From positions 124,001 through 188,000 of the forward strand of contig JAJFJD010000002.1 of assembly GCA_021774335.1 (NCBI GenBank): a stretch of DNA of 64,000 nucleotides, given 5' to 3'. Shown here one piece after another: positions 54,051-61,646 of this stretch; positions within the stretch are counted from its first letter, which is position 1; every line of letters begins with the position of its first letter. This stretch comes from Alphaproteobacteria bacterium. Its GTDB lineage: Bacteria > Pseudomonadota > Alphaproteobacteria > UBA8366. The notes under the pieces are model-generated. The model did no database searches. It worked only from the letters and a program-made list of their open reading frames with translations, and had not been told where the DNA came from. The translations under genes were made by a program, and so were the position numbers.

Positions 54051-54340
54051 ATGAAAAATCTTTCAATATTTCAGAAAATATTTCCTGACTATGTAAATAT
54101 GGTGATATTTAAGTAATTTGCAATATTATATAAGATTTTTTATTTTTATATACTTGGAAGTAATAAATTTTATATATTGATTATATATTATTATTTTCCA
54201 TTATTTAAATGAAGTGCCGTATTTTTTGAATATAACCCAAGTATTTATGGCTGCCTATGTTCGAATGCGATGCGCCGTAAATGAAGGGTACCATCACGCG
54301 CCGGATTTAACCCTCGGACGAAAATATCCAGCACCGGCAC
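54051..54340 (-). promoter_or_regulatory. AT-rich leader, copy 1
   Basis: About 18% G+C by hand count over 54061-54240, in a window that is otherwise GC-rich. No open frame of note. Its distal part (around 54232-54340) aligns with 58060-58190: shared blocks include AACCCAAGTATTTAT and TCGAATGC, and TTTTCCATTATTT lies nearby in both. It lies directly upstream of the small protein gene and is likely its promoter/leader. The remaining ~150 bp up to 54490 show nothing recognisable. Confidence 0.5.
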
Positions 54341-54489
54341 GGGTTGGTGTGCGGAGCCTGGTTACGTAAGAAGGGGACGTAGCTTCTGATTTAGATCCGA
54401 AGGGGGCAGACCTAGGGGCAGATCGAAGGTTGTGGCGGTGCGGTGTTGCCCGGCAACGGCGCGGGGGCCGAAGATCATGGGATCGGCTA

Positions 54490-54687
54490 CTATCTGCGCC
54501 TGCCGCCGGTATGAGCCTGCTGCGGTACACCATTGTGCCACGCGGCCGACCCTTTGCATCGCGAACAGATTCGTTCGCCGATCCAATCGCTTTGGAACAA
54601 CGATCGGCACCTGAGGCACTTGCGCTCCTTTGGTCCGTCGCTATGCAGTTGATCGGCGGGCGCACCTATGGCTCGGGATTTGATCAT
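54490..54687 (-). CDS. Small zinc-ribbon protein
   Basis: A 65-residue protein with two CxxC pairs (C24/C27 and C41/C44) in the context ERKCLRCRSLFQSDWIGERI then CSRCKGSAAW, a treble-clef/zinc-ribbon-like knuckle often seen in small alphaproteobacterial proteins. Its ATG overlaps the preceding stop by 4 bp (ATGA), so it is translationally coupled to the 145-residue protein. The function is unknown. Confidence 0.75.
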   Translation of the reverse strand: MIKSRAIGAPADQLHSDGPKERKCLRCRSLFQSDWIGERICSRCKGSAAWHNGVPQQAHTGGRRR

Positions 54688-55121
54688 GACTGTTCTTTCC
54701 TGCGGTCGCCCAGTCGAGTGAGATCGTCTTGCGTATGCGCGGTGAACTCACCGCGGCGTAGAGTCCGCGTCCGCGGTGTGGCGGCAAAGATATCTATAAG
54801 ATAATTGGCCATGGCCACAGCGTCCGGCCACGTCGCAGAAGTAGCGCCGAGGAGACGAAATTTAAGTTCTTCCTGTCGACGCCGCAGGATCGTCTTATCC
54901 GCCAGATTAAGAGGATCGATGTTGATGATTCGGCGAACGCCAGAAATTCCAGATTTCCGACAAACCCCAATCCATGTTGACGTGTGGTTGGCGTTAAGAA
55001 ACGGTAAGAATTTGTTATGTTCGCCACGCGTCTCCACGCTGTAGTTGCCGGATGGCTGCGCTCCCTCCAACTCCTCTAGGACGAAGGTCGGCCTGACGGT
55101 CGCGGGACCGTGCTCTGTCAT
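54684..55121 (-). CDS. Unknown protein following hflC, distant paralogue of the 126-residue protein
   Basis: A 145-residue protein with no recognised family. Residues ~9-75 (PTFVLEELEGAQPSGNYSVE..., STWIG, NIDPLNL) align by eye with the 126-residue protein at 57300 (PFFINGIDRQMPAGTYVVE..., STAIH, TVDPYEL), sharing PxGxYxVET, ST and DPxxL. Both may be small beta-rich domains. Its ATG overlaps the hflC stop by 4 bp, and its stop overlaps the zinc-ribbon ATG by 4 bp, so the four genes hflK-hflC-this-zinc ribbon form one tightly coupled run. Confidence 0.75.
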   Translation of the reverse strand: MTEHGPATVRPTFVLEELEGAQPSGNYSVETRGEHNKFLPFLNANHTSTWIGVCRKSGISGVRRIINIDPLNLADKTILRRRQEELKFRLLGATSATWPDAVAMANYLIDIFAATPRTRTLRRGEFTAHTQDDLTRLGDRRKEQS

Positions 55122-56122
55122 CGCTTGTCACCGGAACTTTGGGCCGGAGCGGCGTTGGTGTCGGGAGCCATATCCTTAAGAAATTTGAATAGGTCGCTGT
55201 TCGTGGAAAGCACGAGGGTCGTGTTGTCAGCGATTATGGATTTGTAGGATTGCAACGTCCTCGTGAATTCATAGAACGCCACTGCTTCGGTGCTCTGGTT
55301 GTAGGCTTTCGAATAGATTCCCGTTGCTTTCGCGTCCGCCACGCCGCGGATTTCTTCGACCCGCCGGTAAGCTTCCGACTGGATCTTGTTCAGATCGCGC
55401 ACACGATTTCCGCGAATTCTGGCGGCTTCGCCGTTCCCTTCTGACAGGAAGCGTTCTGCGATCTGCCGACGTTCGCTGATCATTCGATCATAGATTTTCG
55501 AGCGTACGCTTTCATTGTAGTTGATCCGCTTGAATCGGATATCGAGCAATTCGATACCAAACACGCGGACCTTTTCGGCGGCAGCGGTAAAGATCTCCTG
55601 CTCGACAAGTTTGCGCCCCTTCTGAATCGGCACCAACGAGCCGATATCCTGTTCGCGCTCCGCCTCGGTCAGCAGCGTGTCGCGCAACGGCACGCGGTCC
55701 TTCGTCGTACGGATGATCTCGATCAACTCATGTTTGGCGACGGCATTGCGGGTCTCGCTGCCGAGAATGTCATCCAGGCGTGACTGCGCGCTTCGTTCGT
55801 CGCGGAGCCGCAAGAAGTACTGGAGAGGATCGGTGATCTGCCATCGGGCGAAGAGATCGACCGAAATGTAAAGCTTGTCCTTGGTCGGCATATCCGACGG
55901 ATTGCCATCCCATTCGAGAATCCGCTTGTCGATCGGATTGACGTCCTGAACGAACGGGACCTTAACCTTTAGTCCCGCGGTGGTAACGGGCTCGCCCACA
56001 GGTTTGCCGAACTGCGTGATGATTGCCTGCTCGACCTCGCTCACCGTATAGACCGAGCTCATGGCGGCGTACGCGCCGGTTCCGAGGACTGCAAAGATTG
56101 CGATCAGCATGGTTCTGTTCAT
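55118..56122 (-). CDS. hflC: HflC, SPFH/band-7 membrane protease modulator
   Basis: A 334-residue protein with an N-terminal membrane anchor (residues ~4-20, TMLIAIFAVLGTGAYAAMSS) and the SPFH domain typical of HflC (VSEVEQAIITQFGKPV, PFVQDVNPIDKRILEWDG, LYISVDLFARWQITDP). The coiled coil is rich in Glu/Arg/Ala. HflK and HflC form a periplasmic cage that modulates the FtsH protease. Start and stop overlap its neighbours by 4 bp. Confidence 0.95.
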   Translation of the reverse strand: MNRTMLIAIFAVLGTGAYAAMSSVYTVSEVEQAIITQFGKPVGEPVTTAGLKVKVPFVQDVNPIDKRILEWDGNPSDMPTKDKLYISVDLFARWQITDPLQYFLRLRDERSAQSRLDDILGSETRNAVAKHELIEIIRTTKDRVPLRDTLLTEAEREQDIGSLVPIQKGRKLVEQEIFTAAAEKVRVFGIELLDIRFKRINYNESVRSKIYDRMISERRQIAERFLSEGNGEAARIRGNRVRDLNKIQSEAYRRVEEIRGVADAKATGIYSKAYNQSTEAVAFYEFTRTLQSYKSIIADNTTLVLSTNSDLFKFLKDMAPDTNAAPAQSSGDKR

Positions 56123-57186
56123 GGCCGGACGCTCATCTTGTTGTCGAGGTTAAGCAACGGCAGGATGCCACGTGTCTGCTCATCTACAATGATCTTAGAG
56201 CGTATACCCGGCATGACCTCCTGCAGGGTCTCTAAATAAATGCGTCGGCGGGTGACTTCCGGGGCCTTGCTGTATTCGGCCAACAAAGCGTTGAACCGGG
56301 CGGCATCGCCTTCCGCTTCGTTGACCCGCTTGAGCCGGTAGCCATCGGCCTCCCGGATCCGCTGATCCTTTTCGCCCTCGGCAAGCGGGATCACCTTGTT
56401 GTAGTCGCGACGGGCTTCATTTATCAGCTTCTCTTTCTCCTGCTGCGCCTGGTTGACTTCGTTGAACGATTCTTGCACCGGTTGAGGTGGGTTGATGTTC
56501 TTCAGCTGTACCTGGTCGATGCTGATCCCCATCGCGTATTTGGTCGAGAGCGCCTGCATCTTTGTCAGCGCTTCAGATTCAATTTCCTGCCGGCCGATGG
56601 TAATCACCTCGTCGACGGTACGGTCGCCGACGACTTCGCGCATGACGGATTCGGAGACATATCGGAGCGTTTCACTTGGCTTTCGCACCTCGAATAGAAA
56701 CTTAATCGGTTCGGAGATACGGTATTGAATGACCCATTCCACCAGTGCGGCGTTCAGATCGCCCGTCACCATCTGGGTCTCGCGCTTTTGGTCGCGTCGA
56801 CGCGGACTCTGATACGGATCCCCGGCGCTCGGGGTCGAAAACCCGAATTCCTGTTTCAACTGACGTTTGACGGGAACGATCGTGGCCGTGTCGATCCCCA
56901 GCGGTAGCTTGAAATGCAGTCCCGGGGGAACCTCCTTGAGGTATTTGCCGAAACGCTGCAGGACAGCGACGGAGTCACTCGGCACAGTATAATAGCTCGT
57001 CCATGCGCCTAGGCCGACCAGAGCGAGGGCGCCAAGGACGATTAACTTCTGTGTTGAGCCACCACCCGGCAGCATCTGTTTCAATCGATCCTGTCCCTGC
57101 CGGACCAAATCCTCAATATTGATGTTGGGTTTGGGGCCGCTGCTCCAGGGGCCACCCTGACCGCCGTTACCGTTATGTGATGACAT
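56119..57186 (-). CDS. hflK: HflK, SPFH/band-7 membrane protease modulator
   Basis: A 355-residue protein: Gly/Asn-rich cytoplasmic tail, membrane helix (residues ~47-66, LIVLGALALVGLGAWTSYYT), SPFH domain (VPSDSVAVLQRFGKYLKEVPPGLHFKLPLGID) and a long coiled coil. AAGGAGAGTATTCC precedes the ATG at 57186. The usual downstream degP/DUF2065 genes are absent; instead two unknown small genes follow hflC. This could be the only hflKC pair of the cell or an accessory second one. Confidence 0.95.
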   Translation of the reverse strand: MSSHNGNGGQGGPWSSGPKPNINIEDLVRQGQDRLKQMLPGGGSTQKLIVLGALALVGLGAWTSYYTVPSDSVAVLQRFGKYLKEVPPGLHFKLPLGIDTATIVPVKRQLKQEFGFSTPSAGDPYQSPRRRDQKRETQMVTGDLNAALVEWVIQYRISEPIKFLFEVRKPSETLRYVSESVMREVVGDRTVDEVITIGRQEIESEALTKMQALSTKYAMGISIDQVQLKNINPPQPVQESFNEVNQAQQEKEKLINEARRDYNKVIPLAEGEKDQRIREADGYRLKRVNEAEGDAARFNALLAEYSKAPEVTRRRIYLETLQEVMPGIRSKIIVDEQTRGILPLLNLDNKMSVRP

Positions 57187-57299
57187 TGGAATACTCTCCT
57201 TGTCTTGTGCAAGTTTGAGGTCACGCTCAGGGTCTTTGCTGCGCTGGCTGGCCTAACTCTCACGACAAAATCTCTCACTCGCGCCGCAGTGGCGCTTGC

Positions 57300-57680
57300 T
57301 CACCCTGGATGAATGATCATCCCGTCGTCTTCGGCTCGGTGTATGGCCGAAATGTCGGCTTCTTCCCGACGCAAGTCCGTTGCCCTTTTCAGCGCTTCTC
57401 GACTGACATCCTGACCGACGGGGGTCTTTGCAGGCGCTCGGTCGCGCTTAAGTGCGGCGTCGAGTTCATACGGATCGACTGTCAATGTGGTCGAATAGCC
57501 GGCTTTCGGGGGCAGGTGGATCGCAGTCGACACCCGCTGATAGGCAAGAAAAGAAACGTTTTCCAAAAGTTTCTCATCCGTCTCCACAACGTAGGTGCCG
57601 GCTGGCATTTGCCTATCAATTCCATTGATAAAAAATGGTCGCCTGAATGTTACGGACCGCGTGCTCGTGCGTATCGTCAT
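57300..57680 (-). CDS. Unknown 126-residue protein upstream of hflK
   Basis: A protein without a recognised family: MTIRTSTRSVTFRRPFFING..., then PAGTYVVETDEKLLENVSFL and a Lys/Arg-rich helical tail (ALKRATDLRREEADISAIHRAED). The N-terminal half looks beta-rich. A truncated copy of its first 14 residues is found at 53775-53822, and a distant paralogue follows hflC. TTGGAGGCCTGCC before the ATG at 57680 decides the start; the longer open frame upstream belongs to DNA that codes for the small Lys-rich protein in another frame. Confidence 0.78.
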   Translation of the reverse strand: MTIRTSTRSVTFRRPFFINGIDRQMPAGTYVVETDEKLLENVSFLAYQRVSTAIHLPPKAGYSTTLTVDPYELDAALKRDRAPAKTPVGQDVSREALKRATDLRREEADISAIHRAEDDGMIIHPG

Positions 57681-57759
57681 GGCAGGCCTCCAAGTTTCAA
57701 ATTTAACGTACCCAAAGTGCGGCAACGGAAGAGGGACGATGCCCTCTCCGTTCCGATAC

Positions 57760-57897
57760 CTAGGACGTTTTCCCGGGCGCGGATTTGGCAGGAGGCGCGT
57801 CAGGCTTCGTGACCGGCTGATTGAAACCAGGCGCGATCTTGGATTTGTCTTCGGGAGCGTCTTTTGAGCCAAAAATATTTTTAAAGGACCTTTGCAA
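57760..57897 (-). CDS. Small Lys/Ala/Pro-rich protein, copy 2
   Basis: A 45-residue frame (TTG start) reading MQRSFKNIFGSKDAPEDKSK, then a Pro/Lys/Ala-rich tail ending PGKTS, paralogous to 53901-54050. Compared with copy 1 it has a four-residue internal gap and a stop codon just upstream that forces a TTG start, so it may be poorly translated or decaying. It lies 79 bp upstream of the 126-residue gene. Confidence 0.5.
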   Translation of the reverse strand: MQRSFKNIFGSKDAPEDKSKIAPGFNQPVTKPDAPPAKSAPGKTS

Positions 57898-58190
57898 GGC
57901 CTTTTATTATTTCTGACCATATACATATGGTATAAATTAAGTATATTGCAATGTTTACTGGATCTTTTTATTTCAAATTATTTGATGTAATCAAAATGAA
58001 AAACTGAATACACATTTTTATTTTCCATTATTTTAAAAGTAAAACTATTTATTCTGAATGCAACCCAAGTATTTATAGTCACCAATGCTCGAATGCCATG
58101 CCCCGTGCAAGAGAGGAACTACGAAAAGCGAAATTTTGCATCGGCCGAAAACATCCAACGCAGGCGCGGGGCAAAAGTGCGGGTCTTAGT
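57898..58190 (-). promoter_or_regulatory. AT-rich leader, copy 2, upstream of the hflKC island
   Basis: About 22% G+C over 57901-58080 by hand count, a sharp dip. Conserved blocks shared with copy 1 lie around 58062-58100 and up to ~58190. It is the likely promoter/leader of the minus-strand run small protein, 126-residue protein, hflK, hflC and followers. No specific sigma-factor motif could be assigned with confidence. Confidence 0.5.
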
Positions 58191-58267
58191 TTCGTCAAAA
58201 GGAGACACGACGGAAGAGACGCGACCGACGGATTGGTAGGGCCGCAGCAAGAACTGTCATCGATCGC

Positions 58268-58340
58268 TTGTGGCGGGGAGCGGACGTCGGGTTGGCAGTT
58301 AGCGGCGTCATCTCTATCTCCCAAAAGCGGACATTCAGTT
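58268..58340. repeat. Intergenic palindromic repeat, copy C (broken)
   Basis: GGAGCGGACGTCGGG...TTGGCAGTT (58277-58300) matches copy B with one extra base. The 11-mer AGCGGACATTC (58326-58336) matches the right arm of copy A. The two parts are ~25 bp apart, so it looks like a rearranged or composite copy. The rest of 58190-58397 holds no gene. Confidence 0.55.
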
Positions 58341-58397
58341 GCTGGTAAAAATACCAAGTGGACAACTCCAGACCCCGTCGTGTGGGGCCATACCGTG

Positions 58398-59342
58398 TCA
58401 CCGCTTCGAAAGGTCTTGTTCCAGATGGCGCACGTTTCGGGTTGTCTCGACCACGCTATCCGGGCGCAGACTAAGGCAATCGATTCCGTGACGGACGACG
58501 AACTCGGCCATTTCAGGGCGTTCGGAGGGTGTCGGACCACAGATGCTGACCGGACAGTCGTGGCGCTTCGCACCTTCGATGATTAATTGGATGCAGCGTA
58601 AGACGCCGGGGTTGCAGGGGTCGAAATCGGCGGCACTGACGAATGCCGCGCCGGCATCGATGCCGAGGACCAGTTGCGTCAAATCCCTCGACCCGATGGA
58701 GATGCCGTCGAATAGGCCGGCCAGGCCATCGATCTCCATGGCGTTATTGGGCACTTCCGCCATCAAGTGAATCTGCAAACCATCCACGGTTTGGCGAAGA
58801 CCGTTGGCCGCCATCGCGTCGATGACTGCGTGGGCCTCGGAGAGGCGCCGGCAATAGGGCACCAAGGGGTGCAGGTTGGTCAGGCCCATGTCCTCGCGAA
58901 CCCGTTTCACCGCGGCGCATTCCAAGGCGAATGCTTCCGCGTAGTCGGGGTGGGTGTAGCGCACGGCGCCACGCCAGGCGATCATTGGATTCTGCTCATT
59001 CGGTTCGAAGTCACGGCCGCCATCCAACATCGCGTATTCGTCACTCTGGAAATCGGACAGGCGCACGATTACAGGTTTTGGATGAAACGCAGTGGCGATC
59101 GCCGCCATACCGGCAGCCAATCGATCGATGAAATAGGCGCCGCCATCGGTGGACAGGCCCTCCACGCGTTTCCGCTCATCGGGGTCGCGGATCTTTTCCG
59201 GATGCAACAGCGCCATGGGATGCGCGCCAATCCGGCGGATGATGGTTTCGATGGGACATGGGCCGGCACCGTCGTTGGGGATGCGGGCCGTTTCCCCGGC
59301 GATGTCCGGGTCGCCGAAGTTGATGGTGATTTTCGTCGCCAC
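58398..59342 (-). CDS. Stand-alone PEP-synthase C-terminal (PEP-utilizing TIM-barrel) domain protein
   Basis: A 314-residue protein matching only the C-terminal PEP-binding barrel of PEP synthase: VRLSDFQSDEYAMLDGG, NPMIAWRGAVRYTHPDYAEAFALECAAVKRVREDMGLTNLHPLVPYCRR, DGISIGSRDLTQLVLGIDAG, SICGPTPSERPEMAEFVVRHGIDCLSLRPDSVVET. The ATP-grasp and swivelling His domains (about 450 residues) are absent, and the upstream gene is not one of them. It could be a PEP- or pyruvate-binding enzyme working with separate domains elsewhere, a lyase, or a decayed fragment; the intact motifs argue against decay. Confidence 0.82.
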   Translation of the reverse strand: MATKITINFGDPDIAGETARIPNDGAGPCPIETIIRRIGAHPMALLHPEKIRDPDERKRVEGLSTDGGAYFIDRLAAGMAAIATAFHPKPVIVRLSDFQSDEYAMLDGGRDFEPNEQNPMIAWRGAVRYTHPDYAEAFALECAAVKRVREDMGLTNLHPLVPYCRRLSEAHAVIDAMAANGLRQTVDGLQIHLMAEVPNNAMEIDGLAGLFDGISIGSRDLTQLVLGIDAGAAFVSAADFDPCNPGVLRCIQLIIEGAKRHDCPVSICGPTPSERPEMAEFVVRHGIDCLSLRPDSVVETTRNVRHLEQDLSKR

Positions 59343-59407
59343 GAAATCCTCCTAGTCGGGCGCGATGCAGGCGTCGCAATCACGGCGTCCGCTTTCGCGC
59401 AGTCGGG

Positions 59408-60121
59408 TCAATTCTCTTTGTCCCATTTCTCGAAGGCCGCCAATGTATCCGCGTCTGGCGGATAGGTGCCTGCGATGGGGGCTCCGTCCAGGACTCGCCG
59501 CTGAAGGAATGTTTCTAGGCGTTCTTGCCGGGCACCGTCGGCGGCCAGTTCGGCCGCCAAGCCGGCCGGAAAAACAACGACGCCGTCTTCGTCGCCGAAC
59601 AAAACGTCGCCCGGGAACACTGCCGCACCGCCGCACGCTATTGGCACTTGGGTCTCGGTGGCCAAATGATCCACATGGCTGTTGCGTGCTGCCCGGCCGC
59701 CACAAAACACCGGGATACTGTAATTCATCATAGCGCCGGTATCGCGCATTGCGCCATCCGTAACGACGCCGGCAACGCCGCGTGCCTGCAGGCGAGCGAC
59801 CAGAATATCGCCCAAGGTTCCGGTTTCCGTTATGCCCCGGGCGTCGATCACCAGGACGTGTCCCGGCGGGCAATCCTCGACGGCATGGCGTTGCGGGTAG
59901 AGCGGCGACGTAACGGTATCGGGCGACATTTTATCCTCGCGCTTCGGGATCAAGCGCAAGGTGTAGGCAAGCCCAACGAATCTCGGCGCGTCCGGATTGA
60001 GCGGATGCACGCCCGCGATAAAGGTACTTGGCAGGCCACGCTTCAGGAGTTGCGTCGTCAGCGTGCCGGTCGATAGGGTCTCGATAACCTTCAGAGCCTG
60101 CGTCAGATCGGTATCGCTCAT
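59408..60121 (-). CDS. RraA/HMG-aldolase family protein
   Basis: A 237-residue member of the RraA-like family (4-hydroxy-4-methyl-2-oxoglutarate/oxaloacetate aldolase type). It carries GTLGDILVARLQARGVAGVVTDGAMRDT with G104, D122 and the R126-D127 pair that bind metal and pyruvate. It is 65 bp upstream of the PEP-barrel gene on the same strand; an aldolase releasing pyruvate next to a PEP/pyruvate-binding barrel is suggestive. GGAGGAATATCC before the ATG at 60121 decides the start. Confidence 0.87.
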   Translation of the reverse strand: MSDTDLTQALKVIETLSTGTLTTQLLKRGLPSTFIAGVHPLNPDAPRFVGLAYTLRLIPKREDKMSPDTVTSPLYPQRHAVEDCPPGHVLVIDARGITETGTLGDILVARLQARGVAGVVTDGAMRDTGAMMNYSIPVFCGGRAARNSHVDHLATETQVPIACGGAAVFPGDVLFGDEDGVVVFPAGLAAELAADGARQERLETFLQRRVLDGAPIAGTYPPDADTLAAFEKWDKEN

Positions 60122-60189
60122 GGATATTCCTCCGGCGCCCATGTCGGGCATCCTTTTCACTTTGCCGTCAACTGCCCCGCCGATCCCCG

Positions 60190-60609
60190 TTAATCGTCGG
60201 TGACCTTCCGCCGCCCTTTCTTAGTATCGCTTTGGCGGCGTTTGCTATCGAGCCGGCGTCGCTTCGAACCCTTGGTTGGCTTAGTCGGGCGCCGATATCT
60301 TGGGGGTGCTGCCGCTTTCCGGATCAACGCAACCAACCGATCCATTGCATCCTTACGATTTAGATCCTGGGTGCGAAACCGGTTGGCCGTAATCACGATC
60401 ACGCCGTCCTTTGTCATCCGTCTGCCCGCAAGGGGCTTGAGGCGAAGAAAAACCGCGTTCGACAGCGACGGGCTCGTTCGTGCATCGAAACGCAACTGAA
60501 CCGCGCTTTCCGTCTTGTTTACTTTTTGTCCGCCGGAACCGGGGGAGCGGATAAAGCGCTCCTCGATTTCGTGGTCATCGATGCTGATGGACGACGTTAT
60601 GGGGATCAT
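60190..60609 (-). CDS. arfB: Alternative ribosome rescue factor ArfB (YaeJ)
   Basis: A 139-residue peptidyl-tRNA hydrolase. The catalytic GGQ (G26-Q28) is in RSPGSGGQKVNKTESAVQLRFD, and a strongly basic C-terminal tail (RRPTKPTKGSKRRRLDSKRR...) enters the mRNA channel of stalled ribosomes. The ATG at 60609 gives the normal N-terminus; a start at 60675 would add an atypical extension. Confidence 0.93.
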   Translation of the reverse strand: MIPITSSISIDDHEIEERFIRSPGSGGQKVNKTESAVQLRFDARTSPSLSNAVFLRLKPLAGRRMTKDGVIVITANRFRTQDLNRKDAMDRLVALIRKAAAPPRYRRPTKPTKGSKRRRLDSKRRQSDTKKGRRKVTDD

Positions 60610-60756
60610 GGCAAGAGCATTGCAAATACGGCCGAAAATTACGGGATGGCGTAGTAATACAGTATTCTGTCTCACTAATTAATTTGCCATTCAAGCGATT
60701 GGCGACGAAGGCGCGACAACACGTGTGTTGTCAGAGAAATCCGGAGCATCACCCAA

Positions 60757-61587
60757 ATGACAGACAAGAAACGCGACGTTAATCAGAGTTGGGAAGAGAA
60801 ATCTGCCGAATGGAAGAAGACCGCATATGAGACCGTATCGAAGGATGACGCTCCCAACCAGTTGCTGATTGATTTGGCTGGCATTCGCGCCGGCGACACC
60901 GTGCTGGACCTTGCATCGGGGACCGGTGAACCATCGATCAGCATAGCGTTGCATGTCGGCGGGAAGGGGCGTGTGACGGCTACGGACGTGACCCCCAACA
61001 TGCTGAATACGGCGCGGCAGCGCGCCGAACGTCTCGACCTCGGGAATATGAGCTTCGAAGTCTGCAGTATGGAGGCGTTGCCCTTTGAAGATCGCTCCTT
61101 CGACGCCGTCACCTGTCGCTTCGGGGTGATGCATGCATCGGATCCACTCGCGGCCCTGAAGGAGGCACGCCGAGTCCTGAAGCCGGGGAAAAACGCCGTC
61201 TTCATGGTTCATGGGCCGCGGGAGTCTAATACCCTTTGGACGACCGTACATGTGGTCGCGCCAGGGCTCCTTCACATAGACGATTCGAAAAGGGTCGAGC
61301 ACCATTTCAAGTTCAGCGAAGGCGACGAACTCACCAAACTGTTCCAAACAGCCGGTTTCGATGGCATCGAGGAAAAGCAACTCTGCCGGACTGTTGTTAA
61401 GAGCGATGATGAGCCGTTCTGGAACCAGCTTCTGGCCAGGGATTACGGGAAATTTATCGAAGTGTTGGAGGAAACCCAACAAGCCGAACTCCACGATGGG
61501 ATGGCTACAGCGTTCCGGGAATACAAAGAAGCCGGCGCGTACAAACTACTCACCGCACAACGGTTTATTGTGGCGACGGCGATGTGA
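60757..61587 (+). CDS. Class I SAM-dependent methyltransferase, UbiE-like
   Basis: A 276-residue methyltransferase: motif I VLDLASGTGEPSISIA, motif II TATDVTPNML, then FEVCSMEALPFEDRSFDAVTCRFGVMHASDP and LKEARRVLKPGKNAVFMV. The substrate is unknown; the UbiE-like motif III does not prove a quinone role. It stands alone on the plus strand between arfB and the convergent sulfatase gene. Confidence 0.9.
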   Translation: MTDKKRDVNQSWEEKSAEWKKTAYETVSKDDAPNQLLIDLAGIRAGDTVLDLASGTGEPSISIALHVGGKGRVTATDVTPNMLNTARQRAERLDLGNMSFEVCSMEALPFEDRSFDAVTCRFGVMHASDPLAALKEARRVLKPGKNAVFMVHGPRESNTLWTTVHVVAPGLLHIDDSKRVEHHFKFSEGDELTKLFQTAGFDGIEEKQLCRTVVKSDDEPFWNQLLARDYGKFIEVLEETQQAELHDGMATAFREYKEAGAYKLLTAQRFIVATAM

Positions 61588-61646
61588 CCGGCGCAGTCGG
61601 TCGTGGTCACCTTGCGCCGCATAGCGGTTCAACGGAGACCGCTACC

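Larger units (their letters stand above)
53770..58190. repeat. Diverged direct duplication flanking the hflKC island
   Basis: Two same-orientation copies, about 53770-54340 and 57625-58190, bracket the island. Each contains, in minus-strand order, conserved GC-rich distal leader, AT-rich segment, small Lys-rich protein gene, a conserved ~70-bp spacer (both contain CCCTCTCCGTTCCGATA and CTAGGACGTTTTC) and the start of the 126-residue gene. Copy 1 ends within that gene. The copies are clearly diverged, so the duplication is old. Confidence 0.7.

Noticed and set aside
54294-54665. Minus-strand frame of ~120 codons between the AT-rich leader and the zinc-ribbon gene
   Set aside because: Overlaps the zinc-ribbon gene in another frame, has an Arg/Ser-rich shadow composition and no ribosome site.
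57300-57926. Longer 208-codon version of the 126-residue protein
   Set aside because: The extra N-terminal part is the out-of-frame reading of the small Lys-rich protein gene; a strong GGAGG site marks the ATG at 57680.
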